From contig NZ_FNAU01000001.1 in NCBI RefSeq assembly GCF_900102025.1, positions 1 to 64,000 on the forward strand: a stretch of 64,000 nt of DNA, read 5' to 3'. The notes under the pieces are model-generated. The model had not been told where the DNA came from. It saw nothing but the letters and a program-made list of their open reading frames with translations, and did not search any database. Shown in pieces: positions 26,679 to 35,561 of the stretch. Position 1 is the first letter of the stretch; every line of letters begins with the position of its first letter. The stretch is from Actinobaculum suis. GTDB taxonomy: Bacteria; Actinomycetota; Actinomycetes; Actinomycetales; Actinomycetaceae. The position numbers and the translations under genes are program-made.

Positions 26679-27953
26679 CTAGTTTCGCAACATACCTACC
26701 AGGCGCGAGTGCCATTCGCGTGCCGACTGGTCTGTAAGGGAAGCCACCTGGTCAACCACGAGGCGCAACCGGCCAGCCGCATCGGCCGCGGGCCATAGTT
26801 CGTAAAGATGCGGTTCTAAGGCGCGCGGATTGGCTTCCAAAGCGTCTACGAGGTCGAAAATAATCGTCCGCTGTTCCAGGTAGCGCGGATCATGTTCGCG
26901 CGGAGCCATCACGTAAGTAACCGCAATTCCCTTTAACGCGGTAATTTCTGCCCAGGTTTCTGCCGGTATCACGATTTGCCCGCCGTAGCGGCGCAGCGGT
27001 TCGCGTCCGTACTCTGCCCAAGTAGCGTGGCAAATCGCGCCAACGAAACGCCCGATCAAGTCTGAAGTAAGATCTTTCATCGCCGCTAGATCCCGGTGCG
27101 AACCGGCAAAACCAAACGGCCAGTTTTCCTCCCGCACCAAACGATGCAAAGCACCGTCCACCGCCGCTGCGTCGGTATAGCCGTACCATTGCGCGCACGC
27201 GGCCGCAATGCGGGCACGTTCTTCCGAATCGCGCAAGTTTTCGGGGTGGAAAAATCCGCGTACGACGGCGTCTTCCACGTCATGCACGGAGTAAGCAATA
27301 TCATCTGACATGTCCATGATTTGGGCTTCCACCGCGCGCTGTTTGCCGCGTTGCTGATGCAACCACTCGAAAACCGGGTAATCATCAGCGTAGTAATTGA
27401 ACTTGCGGGTGGGCTTGCCTAGCGGACCCAAAGGCCCTTCCCCGCGCGCCCAAGGATATTTAATGGTGGCATCCAAAGTAGCGCGGGTAAGATTGAGGCC
27501 CGCTGCTTGCCCGTTCGGATGCAAACGTTTCGGTTCCAGCCGGGTCAAAATCCGGAGGGTTTGCGCATTGCCTTCAAAACCGCCAATATCTTTGGCTACT
27601 TCATTGAGGGCGGTTTCGCCATTGTGGCCAAACGGCGGGTGGCCTAAATCGTGGCTCAGGCACGCCGCTTCTACGAGGTCTTGATCGCACCCGAAATTCT
27701 TGGCTAAAGAGCGGCCCACCTGAGCTACCTCCAAAGAATGGGTGAGGCGCGTGCGCACAAAATCATCGGATTCTGGGCCTAATACCTGGGTTTTTGCGCC
27801 CAGCCGGCGCAGGGCCGAAGAATGCAGTACGCGGGCCCGGTCACGTTCAAAATCGGTGCGAGAACGTGATTTTGGCGGTTCTGGTACCCAGCGCTCCGTA
27901 TCTTCTGCTTCGTAACCACGCGGTATATTTCCCGCGTTTACATTAATGCTCAC
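26679..27953 (-). CDS. dgt: Deoxyguanosinetriphosphate triphosphohydrolase-like protein
   Basis: HD-domain dNTP triphosphohydrolase of 424 residues, releasing tripolyphosphate from dNTPs. HD signature elements are RTRLTHSLEVAQVGRSLA, CLSHDLGHPPFGHNGE (HD pair) and MSDDIAYSVHDVEDA (distal Asp). N-terminal RSRTDFERDRARVLHSSALRRLGAKTQV is characteristic of the actinobacterial subgroup. It appears to start with GTG at 27953 (MSINVNAG). Upstream of dnaG on the same strand. Confidence 0.93.
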   Translation of the reverse strand: MSINVNAGNIPRGYEAEDTERWVPEPPKSRSRTDFERDRARVLHSSALRRLGAKTQVLGPESDDFVRTRLTHSLEVAQVGRSLAKNFGCDQDLVEAACLSHDLGHPPFGHNGETALNEVAKDIGGFEGNAQTLRILTRLEPKRLHPNGQAAGLNLTRATLDATIKYPWARGEGPLGPLGKPTRKFNYYADDYPVFEWLHQQRGKQRAVEAQIMDMSDDIAYSVHDVEDAVVRGFFHPENLRDSEERARIAAACAQWYGYTDAAAVDGALHRLVREENWPFGFAGSHRDLAAMKDLTSDLIGRFVGAICHATWAEYGREPLRRYGGQIVIPAETWAEITALKGIAVTYVMAPREHDPRYLEQRTIIFDLVDALEANPRALEPHLYELWPAADAAGRLRLVVDQVASLTDQSAREWHSRLVGMLRN

Positions 27954-28081
27954 ACCTCAAGGGTAACTGCAATACCTGTTATGAGCCCACAGTATCCACA
28001 CGCGCGTATCCACAAACGCGCGGGCGCCGTGAAATACCGCTCACCTCTCGAAAAATTGCCCGCCTCGCTTGAGATTGCAAT

Positions 28082-28100
28082 GAGAATCATTACCATTATC
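28082..28100. promoter_or_regulatory. Fur/Zur-type operator before the anchored metal ABC locus
   Basis: The complement of 28082-28100 reads GATAATGGTAATGATTCTC, matching 16 of 19 positions of the classical Fur consensus GATAATGATAATCATTATC. An AATGA-GAA-TCATT palindrome overlaps it. It lies 148 bp upstream of the first gene of the locus, in a 294-bp gap otherwise empty of genes. A Fur-family regulator is encoded at 44841. The metal (Zn, Fe or Mn) is inferred. Confidence 0.7.
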
Positions 28101-28247
28101 GTTGTGTGGAAAGAGTGTGCCGTCCCTATTTGCTTCTTTTCTCTGAGCAGTGGCGGCCGTGCGGTAAGCACCTTCTTTTCCGGCAATCAAAGGTGCCGCG
28201 CGCATAGTTCGTGGCGGGCCGAATTACAAGGATAGAAAGAACAACGA

Positions 28248-30422
28248 ATGCGTTCTACATTCACGCGACGCACGCGGGGCACTATCGCGGCACTTGCTGC
28301 TCTCGCGATTTCTGGGCTGGGGCTGAGTTCACCAGCATTCGCGGCCGGAACTAGCTCGCAACCGGCCACTCACAATGCCATCCTCCTCAATAAGGGAGTG
28401 ACGGCACCGAATGTATGTGCCAATCCCGTCCACAACACTTTGACTCTCGAAACTGGACACACCGATATTTTCAACCCGGTAGTCAACGGCGATGGTATTT
28501 CCTTGGTTCTCAAGGAAGATGCTTCCAAGCCCGGAACCGGAGTTTTCCGCAACCCGAACTACGTGATTTTTGGGGTGCGCGAGGGGGCTTTCCAAAAGCA
28601 AACCGCGCAATTCTCCGAAATTGGTACGAGCGGTTATCTGCTCCCGGCCAATCAGGACCAGAACCTGGTGTGGCCGGGCTGGGATTCCCTCATGTTGGCT
28701 AACGACGCGAAATACGAAAACCCAGTTTCCGTGCGTTACGTTTTCGATACCGTTACCGGCCCGGGCCGGGCTTTCGTCTTCGGCTCCGGTGCTTTCGGGG
28801 AACTGAACCCGCGGCTAAATACGGGCGGTACGCAGATTACGGACGGTTTCTATGTGGAACAGGGCTTTTTGGCTCATGAACACGTGAACTGGTTGTTTGA
28901 AAAGCCGGGTGACTACGTGTTCACGGTCCATGCCGAAGTACATGCGCAAGACGGCAACGTTTACCATTCCGAGCAGGCCCGTTATCGCTGGGCAGTAGGC
29001 GATGCGGCAATCGCGCAGGCGAAGGAAACCGCTGCTGCCGAATCTGCGGTTCGTTGCGCCGGGGAAAACGGTGCTTTGGACCCTGCCGCTACGGCGAAGG
29101 AAGAAGAAGGTTTGGCCGCCGCGCAGGTGGTCAAGGCAGAAACCGCGGGCACCACCGAAACTGGCCAAGACGGTAGCAACCAGTCTGATGCCGGTAAGAA
29201 CGACGCCGCTAACTCCGCCGCACCGGGTACGGGCACAGATACGAACAATTCGCAAAACAATGCCGGGCAGCAAACTGGTTCCCCAGATGCCACTTCCGGC
29301 AAGGATAACGCCGGCAATAACGCCCCGGCAGGCAATCAAGGCGGGGCTCAGAGCACTGCCCCTGATGCCGACCAGGGCGGAGCTCAGGGTGATGTCACTC
29401 TGTCTCCGGTAGCCACCGGGGCAGATAACGGTTCTCCGGAGGCACCGGCTGCGGGCGGTACTGCTGCGGGAGGCGGGCAAGAAATCTGCTTGCCCACGGA
29501 AGTGAAGAAGGAAGTTTCGAAGGAAGAGGCCGAAAAGGTTAAGGCCGGCGGCAGCCAGGGAGCTACCACCGCTGATTCTGGCACCACCAAGTTGGGTGAT
29601 TCGCACACGATTCCGGCCAATACGCACGTTCATCCGAACTGGATCTTCACTAAGCCGGGCACTTACAAGGTGCATTTCACGGCTGCCGCTACTTTGAAGA
29701 GTGGCGAAAAGGTTTCCACCCCGGTCACCTTGACTTTCAATGTGGGCGGTTCTGGAAATGCGAATGATGGCCACTTCGATTTGGGTGCAACGGTGAAGGA
29801 CGGCAAGCTGGTACCGCTCGTCAAGGACGATCGCCGGCAGCCAGCCCAGTGGGTTGATCCGGCCAGTTTGACGTTCGGCTTGGGTGACAAGGCGAAGACG
29901 AAGGCCCCAGCCGGCCTCGAATTCATCGCTCCGGCCGGCGCGGAAATCTACACGATTTCCGCCACCCAGGTAGCCGGCGTGCCTTGGCTGGGCATGAACA
30001 CTATGAACTCCGATTTCCTCAGCCAAACCACTGGCGAACTGCACTGGACCTTGCAGGGTGTGGACGGGCCGGGCGCGCTCGCCGTCTTCACCTCCGGCAA
30101 CCTGGGCCAAACCGTTGGCGAACACTGGTTCGGTGGGCTCGCCGGTAAGGGCGATGCTCAGGCTCCGGCCGGCACCACCGGCCAAGCCCCGCAAAATGCC
30201 AAGGTCAGCGAGGAAAACGGCAAGTACTACGTGACCACGATCGAAGGTCGTACGCCCAGTGGGGAACCATGCGAACTAGATCCGGCGAAGCGTCCGGGTG
30301 GCAAGCTCTCGCACACTGGCGCAGACACCACCTCGGCTACTGTTCTGGCAGGCATGTTCCTGTTTGCCGGTGCTTGCGCGGTGATTTCTGGTAATCGCTC
30401 CTACCGCCGCCGCCAGGCCTAA
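28248..30422 (+). CDS. Surface-anchored metal ABC-associated protein (choice-of-anchor M / TIGR03769-type repeats)
   Basis: 724 residues. An N-terminal signal peptide ends near AFAAG (residue 34). A first domain (about 55-260) ends in LAHEHVNWLFEKPGDYVF, the His-x-His..W.F..PG hallmark. A Gly/Asn/Asp/Gln-rich linker (about 290-405) follows, then a second hallmark NTHVHPNWIFTKPGTYKVHF (about 460), and a further beta-rich domain. The C-terminus has LSHTG, a hydrophobic helix and RRRQA, a sortase-type sorting signal with a non-canonical first position. First gene of the five-gene locus, behind a Fur/Zur box. Likely an extracytoplasmic metal-capture or metal-relay protein; substrate not shown. 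Confidence 0.88.
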   Translation: MRSTFTRRTRGTIAALAALAISGLGLSSPAFAAGTSSQPATHNAILLNKGVTAPNVCANPVHNTLTLETGHTDIFNPVVNGDGISLVLKEDASKPGTGVFRNPNYVIFGVREGAFQKQTAQFSEIGTSGYLLPANQDQNLVWPGWDSLMLANDAKYENPVSVRYVFDTVTGPGRAFVFGSGAFGELNPRLNTGGTQITDGFYVEQGFLAHEHVNWLFEKPGDYVFTVHAEVHAQDGNVYHSEQARYRWAVGDAAIAQAKETAAAESAVRCAGENGALDPAATAKEEEGLAAAQVVKAETAGTTETGQDGSNQSDAGKNDAANSAAPGTGTDTNNSQNNAGQQTGSPDATSGKDNAGNNAPAGNQGGAQSTAPDADQGGAQGDVTLSPVATGADNGSPEAPAAGGTAAGGGQEICLPTEVKKEVSKEEAEKVKAGGSQGATTADSGTTKLGDSHTIPANTHVHPNWIFTKPGTYKVHFTAAATLKSGEKVSTPVTLTFNVGGSGNANDGHFDLGATVKDGKLVPLVKDDRRQPAQWVDPASLTFGLGDKAKTKAPAGLEFIAPAGAEIYTISATQVAGVPWLGMNTMNSDFLSQTTGELHWTLQGVDGPGALAVFTSGNLGQTVGEHWFGGLAGKGDAQAPAGTTGQAPQNAKVSEENGKYYVTTIEGRTPSGEPCELDPAKRPGGKLSHTGADTTSATVLAGMFLFAGACAVISGNRSYRRRQA

Positions 30423-30444
30423 TCACAAAATATGAACTGGACAC

Positions 30445-30493
30445 CTTTCGGGCGGCCCCATCCGCGTTTTGCGCGGGCACGGCCGCCCGAAAG
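30445..30493. terminator. Long nested hairpin after the first surface-protein gene
   Basis: Perfect 13-bp arms CTTTCGGGCGGCC (30445-30457) and GGCCGCCCGAAAG (30481-30493), with an inner CCGCG/CGCGG stem. No T tract follows. It may terminate or attenuate readthrough, or protect the upstream mRNA end within the operon. The rest of the 257-bp gap holds loose CACAGGCTCAC-like repeats. Confidence 0.55.
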
Positions 30494-30679
30494 GCCGTCA
30501 AGCCTTCGTGTACACAGGCCACAGATTCGCTCGCCACAGGCTCACACGCTACAGACTCACGTGTCACCGCATTGCTTGCCATCGGTTCACGCACCACAGG
30601 TGCACGCCCAGTTTTACCTACCCGTAGCTTTGCCCGTACTCCCGCGAAGTAAAAACGCAGAGAAGGAATACATCGCAAT

Positions 30680-32422
30680 ATGAGATTCCGCAGCATTCAC
30701 CGCTCGCGCCCACCGCGTACCGCGTGCGCGAACCGGCCCAGGCGGCGTCGGTTACCGGCACTGCTGGGCAGGTATGCAACCAGTTTGGCGCTTCTCGGAA
30801 CGCTAACGCTCGGTGGTTGTACAGCCCCGGAAGCGCGCAGCGACGATACCGTAACGGTGGCTGCCTCTACCCCGATCATCGCTGACCTCGTTAGCAATGT
30901 TGCGGGCACGCGCGCACACACCACTTCGATCGTGCCCTTCGGCGCCGACCCGCATACTTATGAGCCTTCTTTGGCGGCGCTGAAGGATATTGCGCGGGCA
31001 GACGTCGTTTTCTCGAATGGGTTGCTCCTAGAAAGCCAGGCGCTCACGAATACGATTGACGCCAATCTGCCGAAAGGGACGCGAAACATTACGCTTGGCG
31101 ATGCTGCGGTTGCGTACGGGGCACGGCATATCGCCCTGGTCGAAGATGCTTCGCTCGCTACCGTGTGGCTCGGTTTCCGGGTGGAAGACGACGCCGCCGC
31201 GGCCGCCAGCCACGGCGGTACGGATCCGCAAGCAGATACTGCGGATGCGGCAGATGGCGCGGATGCGGCAGATGCTGCGGATACTGCGGAGGCTGCGGCC
31301 CGCAAACAAAAGTCGAGCGTCACGCTCACGGCAAGTGCGGAAGGGCCCGGCCAGCTTTCTGCCTTCACCACCGGTACTTTCGGCCAGCCTACGGCCTGGA
31401 TTGTTTCGGACCGAAAAGCGAGCGAAAATGAAATCGAATTGCCGCTAAACGCACACACCCACATGTCTTGGGGGTTTTCCGCCCCCGGGATTTACACCAT
31501 GCATTTACAAGCCCACCTCAATGAGCCCGGGCAAGAGCCACGCCCACTCGGAGAAACCGATGTGACATTCGCGGTGGGTGTGGACCCGGCGAAAACCGGC
31601 CGCGAGCACCAAATAGATTCCGGGCACGTCGATATTACGGCCTACACTTCCGGCGCGCTCGATTTCCGCGGCGAAGTAGGCACAAAACAAACCACGCGCT
31701 GGGGCACGGATGAATCCGTAGTGGTAGTCCCCCATTCGGCGGCAACCACGGTACCGGGGGACCCCAGCTGGAACTTTTTGGGCCATCCGGGTAGCGAGGC
31801 CTGGGTTTTGGCGCAGGCCGTAGTTGGCAAACACGTGCATGGAGATATCGATCCGCACATGTGGCTCGATATTTCTAATGCGATCGCCTACGTGGAAGTA
31901 ATCTGCACGGAACTAAGCCGTGTTGACCCGGCAGGTGCACCAGAATATGAAGCCAATGCAGCGGCCTATATTGAGCAACTTAGCGCGCTTGATGAATGGT
32001 CTGCCGGGGTGATCAGTTCCATTCCGAAAGCCAACCGGAAGCTGGTAACCACCCATGATGGTTTCGGATACTTGGCAGATGCCTACCATTTGCAGGTGGC
32101 CGGTTTTGTGGCACCTAACCCGACGGCGGAACCTTCCGCCCAGGCCCTTGCCAATCTCACCCGCACCTTGGTTGATCTGCATGTACCAGCCGTATTTGCC
32201 GAACCAGGCTCGCGCGCCCACCGCGGCGAACTTGAAGCGGCCGCCCAAGCCGCAAACGCGCAAGTATGCGAACTGGTATCCGATACTCTCACCGAGCAGG
32301 CACACAGCTACGTGGCCCTAGTGGAAACCAATACCCAAACCCTGAAATCTTGCTTGGATCCGGGGGCACTGCCAGCCTGGCCGCCAGATTATGCAACACC
32401 GCAGCCTGGTTCCACCGCCTAA
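30680..32422 (+). CDS. Metal ABC transporter substrate-binding lipoprotein split by an anchored-repeat domain
   Basis: 580 residues, about twice a normal ZnuA. Lipobox LGGC places the lipidated Cys at 47. The cluster A-I binding fold begins VTVAASTPIIADLVSNVAG and supplies ligand His in GADPHTYEP (residue 92). Residues about 155-390 are an insert containing an Ala/Asp repeat (about 185-207) and the hallmark NAHTHMSWGFSAPGIYTMHL. The fold resumes with GDIDPHMWLD (second His), TTHDGFGYLAD (third His) and VFAEPGS (acidic ligand). This is the TIGR03772-type architecture, so the protein binds metal at the membrane and feeds the following ATPase and permease. Confidence 0.9.
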   Translation: MRFRSIHRSRPPRTACANRPRRRRLPALLGRYATSLALLGTLTLGGCTAPEARSDDTVTVAASTPIIADLVSNVAGTRAHTTSIVPFGADPHTYEPSLAALKDIARADVVFSNGLLLESQALTNTIDANLPKGTRNITLGDAAVAYGARHIALVEDASLATVWLGFRVEDDAAAAASHGGTDPQADTADAADGADAADAADTAEAAARKQKSSVTLTASAEGPGQLSAFTTGTFGQPTAWIVSDRKASENEIELPLNAHTHMSWGFSAPGIYTMHLQAHLNEPGQEPRPLGETDVTFAVGVDPAKTGREHQIDSGHVDITAYTSGALDFRGEVGTKQTTRWGTDESVVVVPHSAATTVPGDPSWNFLGHPGSEAWVLAQAVVGKHVHGDIDPHMWLDISNAIAYVEVICTELSRVDPAGAPEYEANAAAYIEQLSALDEWSAGVISSIPKANRKLVTTHDGFGYLADAYHLQVAGFVAPNPTAEPSAQALANLTRTLVDLHVPAVFAEPGSRAHRGELEAAAQAANAQVCELVSDTLTEQAHSYVALVETNTQTLKSCLDPGALPAWPPDYATPQPGSTA

Positions 32423-32631
32423 GTTGCAGTGCCACCGCCGAAGCACCGGTCGCGCAGCCAAGTATCAGCTGCGCTGCCTACTAAATTTGGGTTGCGCTGC
32501 CTAAGTAGCGGTTTTAGCACCGCCCACGTTTTGGTTTAGCCGCGGTAGTTTTCACCGGGCAAACACCCACAACCAGCGCATACGAAAAGAAACACAACCG
32601 GTACACACAAAAAGGAAAGAACAACAATCTC

Positions 32632-33798
32632 ATGAAAAGATCTCGATTCACTCGCGGCATCCGCACCATCCGCGCCGGCGGCGCTACCCTGTGCGCTGCC
32701 CTGTGCGCTGCACTGTTTGCCCTCACCGCCTCCCCGGTAGCTCTTGCCGATGAGGAACAATCCACGAATGCCGATCCGGCACTAACCCAAGTATTGGAAG
32801 CCGATGAAGAGGTTGCGCCCCTGGGCACACCCGCCGAACTCGACGAACACCATGCCGATCTCGGCCCGCGCCTCATCGACGGCAAGTGGACGCTCATGGT
32901 ACGGGACGATTCCCAAGCCACGCCCGTATGGCGGCACCTGGAAGACGTAGTTTTCCGCGTGCACGACGCCGGCAAAATGACCGTGCCAGACACCAGCGAT
33001 TACGCTTTCGTCAACGCCACCGGCGAGGCCTATATCATTCCCCAACAAGAAGTTCCCGGCGTTTTGTGGCTGGGCTGGAGCACCCAAGATCCCGAAGTAG
33101 TAAATACCGTCAACGGGCAAGTAAAACTCATCTACGGCGGCATGGAAGGGCCCGGCGGTTTCAATCTCTTCGTGCAAGCCGGTAACTTCGCCGGCCCCAC
33201 CGAACTGTGGAACTCGGCCCAAGAAATCTCCCAGCCCATGAACGTAGACCTCAATACCCACACCCATGCCAACTGGGTTTTCGCCCAGCCCGGCGTGCAT
33301 CTAATGCGCGTCACCGCTGCGGCCACCCTCACTGATGGCACCGCGGTAGAAGATACCCAAATCCTGCGCTTCGCCGTAGGCGACCAAGTCACCACGGAAG
33401 AAACCCGCCAAGCTACCTGGCCCGGCACCGCTGCCAACCTGCCCAGCGCGGAAGAAGCAAAGGCCGGCGCAACATCTGGCAATAGCGCCGCGGTTTCCAC
33501 CCCCGCCACCAATTCCGGCGGAAACTCCACGGCCGGAATTATTGCGGTATGCGCCGTCGTTATCGCACTCGTGGCGCTCGCGGTACTGATCGTGTTTGCC
33601 CGCCGCCGCAAAGCCGCGCAACTCGCGGCCCTTGCCGGCCAAGCCAAAGAAAAGGCGCGCGCTGCCGGCTCCGAAGCTGCAGCCGTCACAACCGGTGCTA
33701 GCTCCCGGGCATCCGGCTCGCCGGCAACAGATTCCCCGGCAACAGATTCCCCGGCAAACGGCTCGCCAGCCCCGCACTCCCCCAGCACGGAAGGGTAA
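32632..33798 (+). CDS. Membrane-anchored protein with one anchored-repeat (TIGR03769-type) domain
   Basis: 388 residues. Signal peptide to about residue 40 (SPVALADEE). One extracellular domain (about 60-265) holds NTHTHANWVFAQPGVHLMRV near residue 205, the same His-x-His..W.F..PG hallmark as its neighbours. A transmembrane helix IIAVCAVVIALVALAVLIVF (about 304-323) precedes RRR and an Ala/Ser/Pro-rich cytoplasmic tail with ATDSP repeats. It has no sorting motif, so it is membrane-anchored instead of wall-linked. Nine bp upstream of the ATPase gene. Confidence 0.87.
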   Translation: MKRSRFTRGIRTIRAGGATLCAALCAALFALTASPVALADEEQSTNADPALTQVLEADEEVAPLGTPAELDEHHADLGPRLIDGKWTLMVRDDSQATPVWRHLEDVVFRVHDAGKMTVPDTSDYAFVNATGEAYIIPQQEVPGVLWLGWSTQDPEVVNTVNGQVKLIYGGMEGPGGFNLFVQAGNFAGPTELWNSAQEISQPMNVDLNTHTHANWVFAQPGVHLMRVTAAATLTDGTAVEDTQILRFAVGDQVTTEETRQATWPGTAANLPSAEEAKAGATSGNSAAVSTPATNSGGNSTAGIIAVCAVVIALVALAVLIVFARRRKAAQLAALAGQAKEKARAAGSEAAAVTTGASSRASGSPATDSPATDSPANGSPAPHSPSTEG

Positions 33799-33806
33799 TA
33801 ACTCGC

Positions 33807-34541
33807 ATGCAACTGAAGGTGAAAGATCTGCACGTTTCGCTGGGCGGCCGGGAAGTGCTTACCGGCATCAACCTGGAACTGAGCGAGGGGCAACTCACCG
33901 GGCTGATCGGCCCAAACGGGGCAGGAAAAACTACGCTGATGCGTGCGATCCTCGGCCTGGTGAAAGCTAGTTCAGGAAGCGTGGAACTGGACGGAAAACG
34001 GCCGCAGCCGGGCGCGATTGGCTATGTGCCGCAACTTTCGCTTACCGAATGGACCTATCCGATTAGTGTGCAAGAACTAGTGGCTACCTCGTTTAGCGGG
34101 CAAAAACGCCGGTGGCGGCGCCGGCGCGCCGAAGAATGGCGGAAAGTCTATGCGGCCTTGGAAACCGTGGAGCTGCTCGACTATCGCGAACGGCCTATCG
34201 CGGAGCTTTCCGGCGGGCAAAAACAGCGCGTCGTGGTAGCCCGGGCGCTTGCCACCGATCCGGCCGTGCTCCTTCTGGATGAACCATTCACCGGACTGGA
34301 CTATCCGAACCAAGATTCTTTGGCCACTTTATTTGGTTCCCTGGTGGGCACCGGGCGCGCAATCCTCATGTCTTCACATGATTTGCCCCAAGCCATGGAC
34401 GTATGTACGGACTTGGTAATGCTCAACCGGACCGTGCGCGCACACGGCAAACCGGAAGAATTGCGCGATCCGCAACCCTGGCAAGAAACCTTCCAGGTTG
34501 GTAACGATTCTTCGCTTTTGCGTGTTTTGGGGGTCATCTAG
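33807..34541 (+). CDS. Metal ABC transporter ATP-binding protein (anchored-repeat type)
   Basis: 244 residues, ZnuC-like. Walker A GLIGPNGAGKTTLM, Q-loop VPQLS, signature LSGGQKQRVVVARALA, Walker B AVLLLDEPFTGLD and H-switch SSHD are all intact. It energises uptake of the metal delivered by the upstream binding protein. The stop TAG shares its G with the GTG start of the permease gene (TAGTG), indicating coupling. Confidence 0.94.
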   Translation: MQLKVKDLHVSLGGREVLTGINLELSEGQLTGLIGPNGAGKTTLMRAILGLVKASSGSVELDGKRPQPGAIGYVPQLSLTEWTYPISVQELVATSFSGQKRRWRRRRAEEWRKVYAALETVELLDYRERPIAELSGGQKQRVVVARALATDPAVLLLDEPFTGLDYPNQDSLATLFGSLVGTGRAILMSSHDLPQAMDVCTDLVMLNRTVRAHGKPEELRDPQPWQETFQVGNDSSLLRVLGVI

Positions 34542-35401
34542 TGAATATCATCGAGTTCTTCAACGATCTGAGTAATCCGGTACTTGCCTTTTTGCCGCGC
34601 GCGCTAATCGTGGCCATGCTTTCTTCTGTGGTGTGCGGAATTGTGGGAACGCACGTGGTTTTGCGCGGCATGTCCTTTGTGGGAGACGCCCTTTCACACG
34701 CGATCTTCCCCGGTATTGCTATTGCGTTCGCGCTTCAGGGGTCGATTATGGCGGGCGGGATGATTGCCGGTGGAATCGTGGCCCTGTTGATCGCGGCCGC
34801 CTCCCAAAACCGCAAGCTTCGGGAAGATTCCCTCATCGGAATTTTCATGGCTGGAAGCTTCGCCTTGGGCGTGATTATTATTTCTCGCATCCCCGGGTAC
34901 ACCGGTTCTCTGGAATCTTTCCTGTTCGGTTCGCTCACCGGCGTTTCCGATTCGCAATTGGTAACGGTTGCGATTACCGGCGCACTAATTTTGCTCTGCC
35001 TTGCCTTCCTACATCCGCAACTGGTGGCCTCCACAGTAGACCGTGACTACGCGCAGACCTTAGGCATCCGGCAAGGGCCTTTGGACGCCGTGCTCTACTT
35101 GTTAGTAGCCGCAACCGTGGTGATTTCGGTGCAGTCGATCGGCAATATTTTGGTGCTCGCCTTACTCGTAACCCCGGCCGCAAGCGCGCGTTTACTTACG
35201 AACCGGCTCGTGCCAATGATGGTTATTTCTCCCCTGCTCGGCTGTTTTGCGGCTTTTATGGGGGTGTGGATTTCGTGGTCCTGGGATTGGCCGGCCGGTG
35301 CTTCTATCGTCATGGTGCTCATGGTGGTTTTCGCGGCCGCCTGGGTGGTTTCTTCCGTCCGTACGGCTCGGCGCCGCCGCGGGCAGGCCGTACCGGCATA
35401 G
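34541..35401 (+). CDS. Metal ABC transporter permease (anchored-repeat type)
   Basis: 286 residues with GTG start. ABC-3 family inner-membrane protein with about eight helices: FLPRALIVAMLSSVVCGIVG, HVVLRGMSFVGDALSHAIFPG (the conserved coupling/gating segment), GNILVLALLVTPAASARLL and others. Last gene of the five-gene metal locus. Only one permease gene is present, so the transporter would use a homodimer. Confidence 0.94.
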   Translation: MNIIEFFNDLSNPVLAFLPRALIVAMLSSVVCGIVGTHVVLRGMSFVGDALSHAIFPGIAIAFALQGSIMAGGMIAGGIVALLIAAASQNRKLREDSLIGIFMAGSFALGVIIISRIPGYTGSLESFLFGSLTGVSDSQLVTVAITGALILLCLAFLHPQLVASTVDRDYAQTLGIRQGPLDAVLYLLVAATVVISVQSIGNILVLALLVTPAASARLLTNRLVPMMVISPLLGCFAAFMGVWISWSWDWPAGASIVMVLMVVFAAAWVVSSVRTARRRRGQAVPA

Positions 35402-35561
35402 TTCGAAATTTTCCTATCCGAACCAGCTTTGTTTTTTTCACACTCGCCTAGAATTATTTCGGAACGAGTACCGGAGCAATGAAGACCGGCGTGCGTGCCT
35501 CTCTGCTTGATTTCGAGTTGTGTTCCTAAGGTTTGGCACCCGACAGAAGGGCAGGATGGTT

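Noticed and set aside
27950-28186. 78-codon complement frame in the gap before the metal locus
   Set aside because: Overlaps the Fur/Zur-type box, lacks a ribosome site and shows no family features.
28815-30194. 459-codon complement frame
   Set aside because: Shadow of the surface-protein gene, which has a signal peptide, hallmark repeats and a sorting signal in the correct order.
35402-35561. Small bacteriocin gene upstream of the DUF1430 gene
   Set aside because: No frame with a signal peptide and adequate length; only a short leader.
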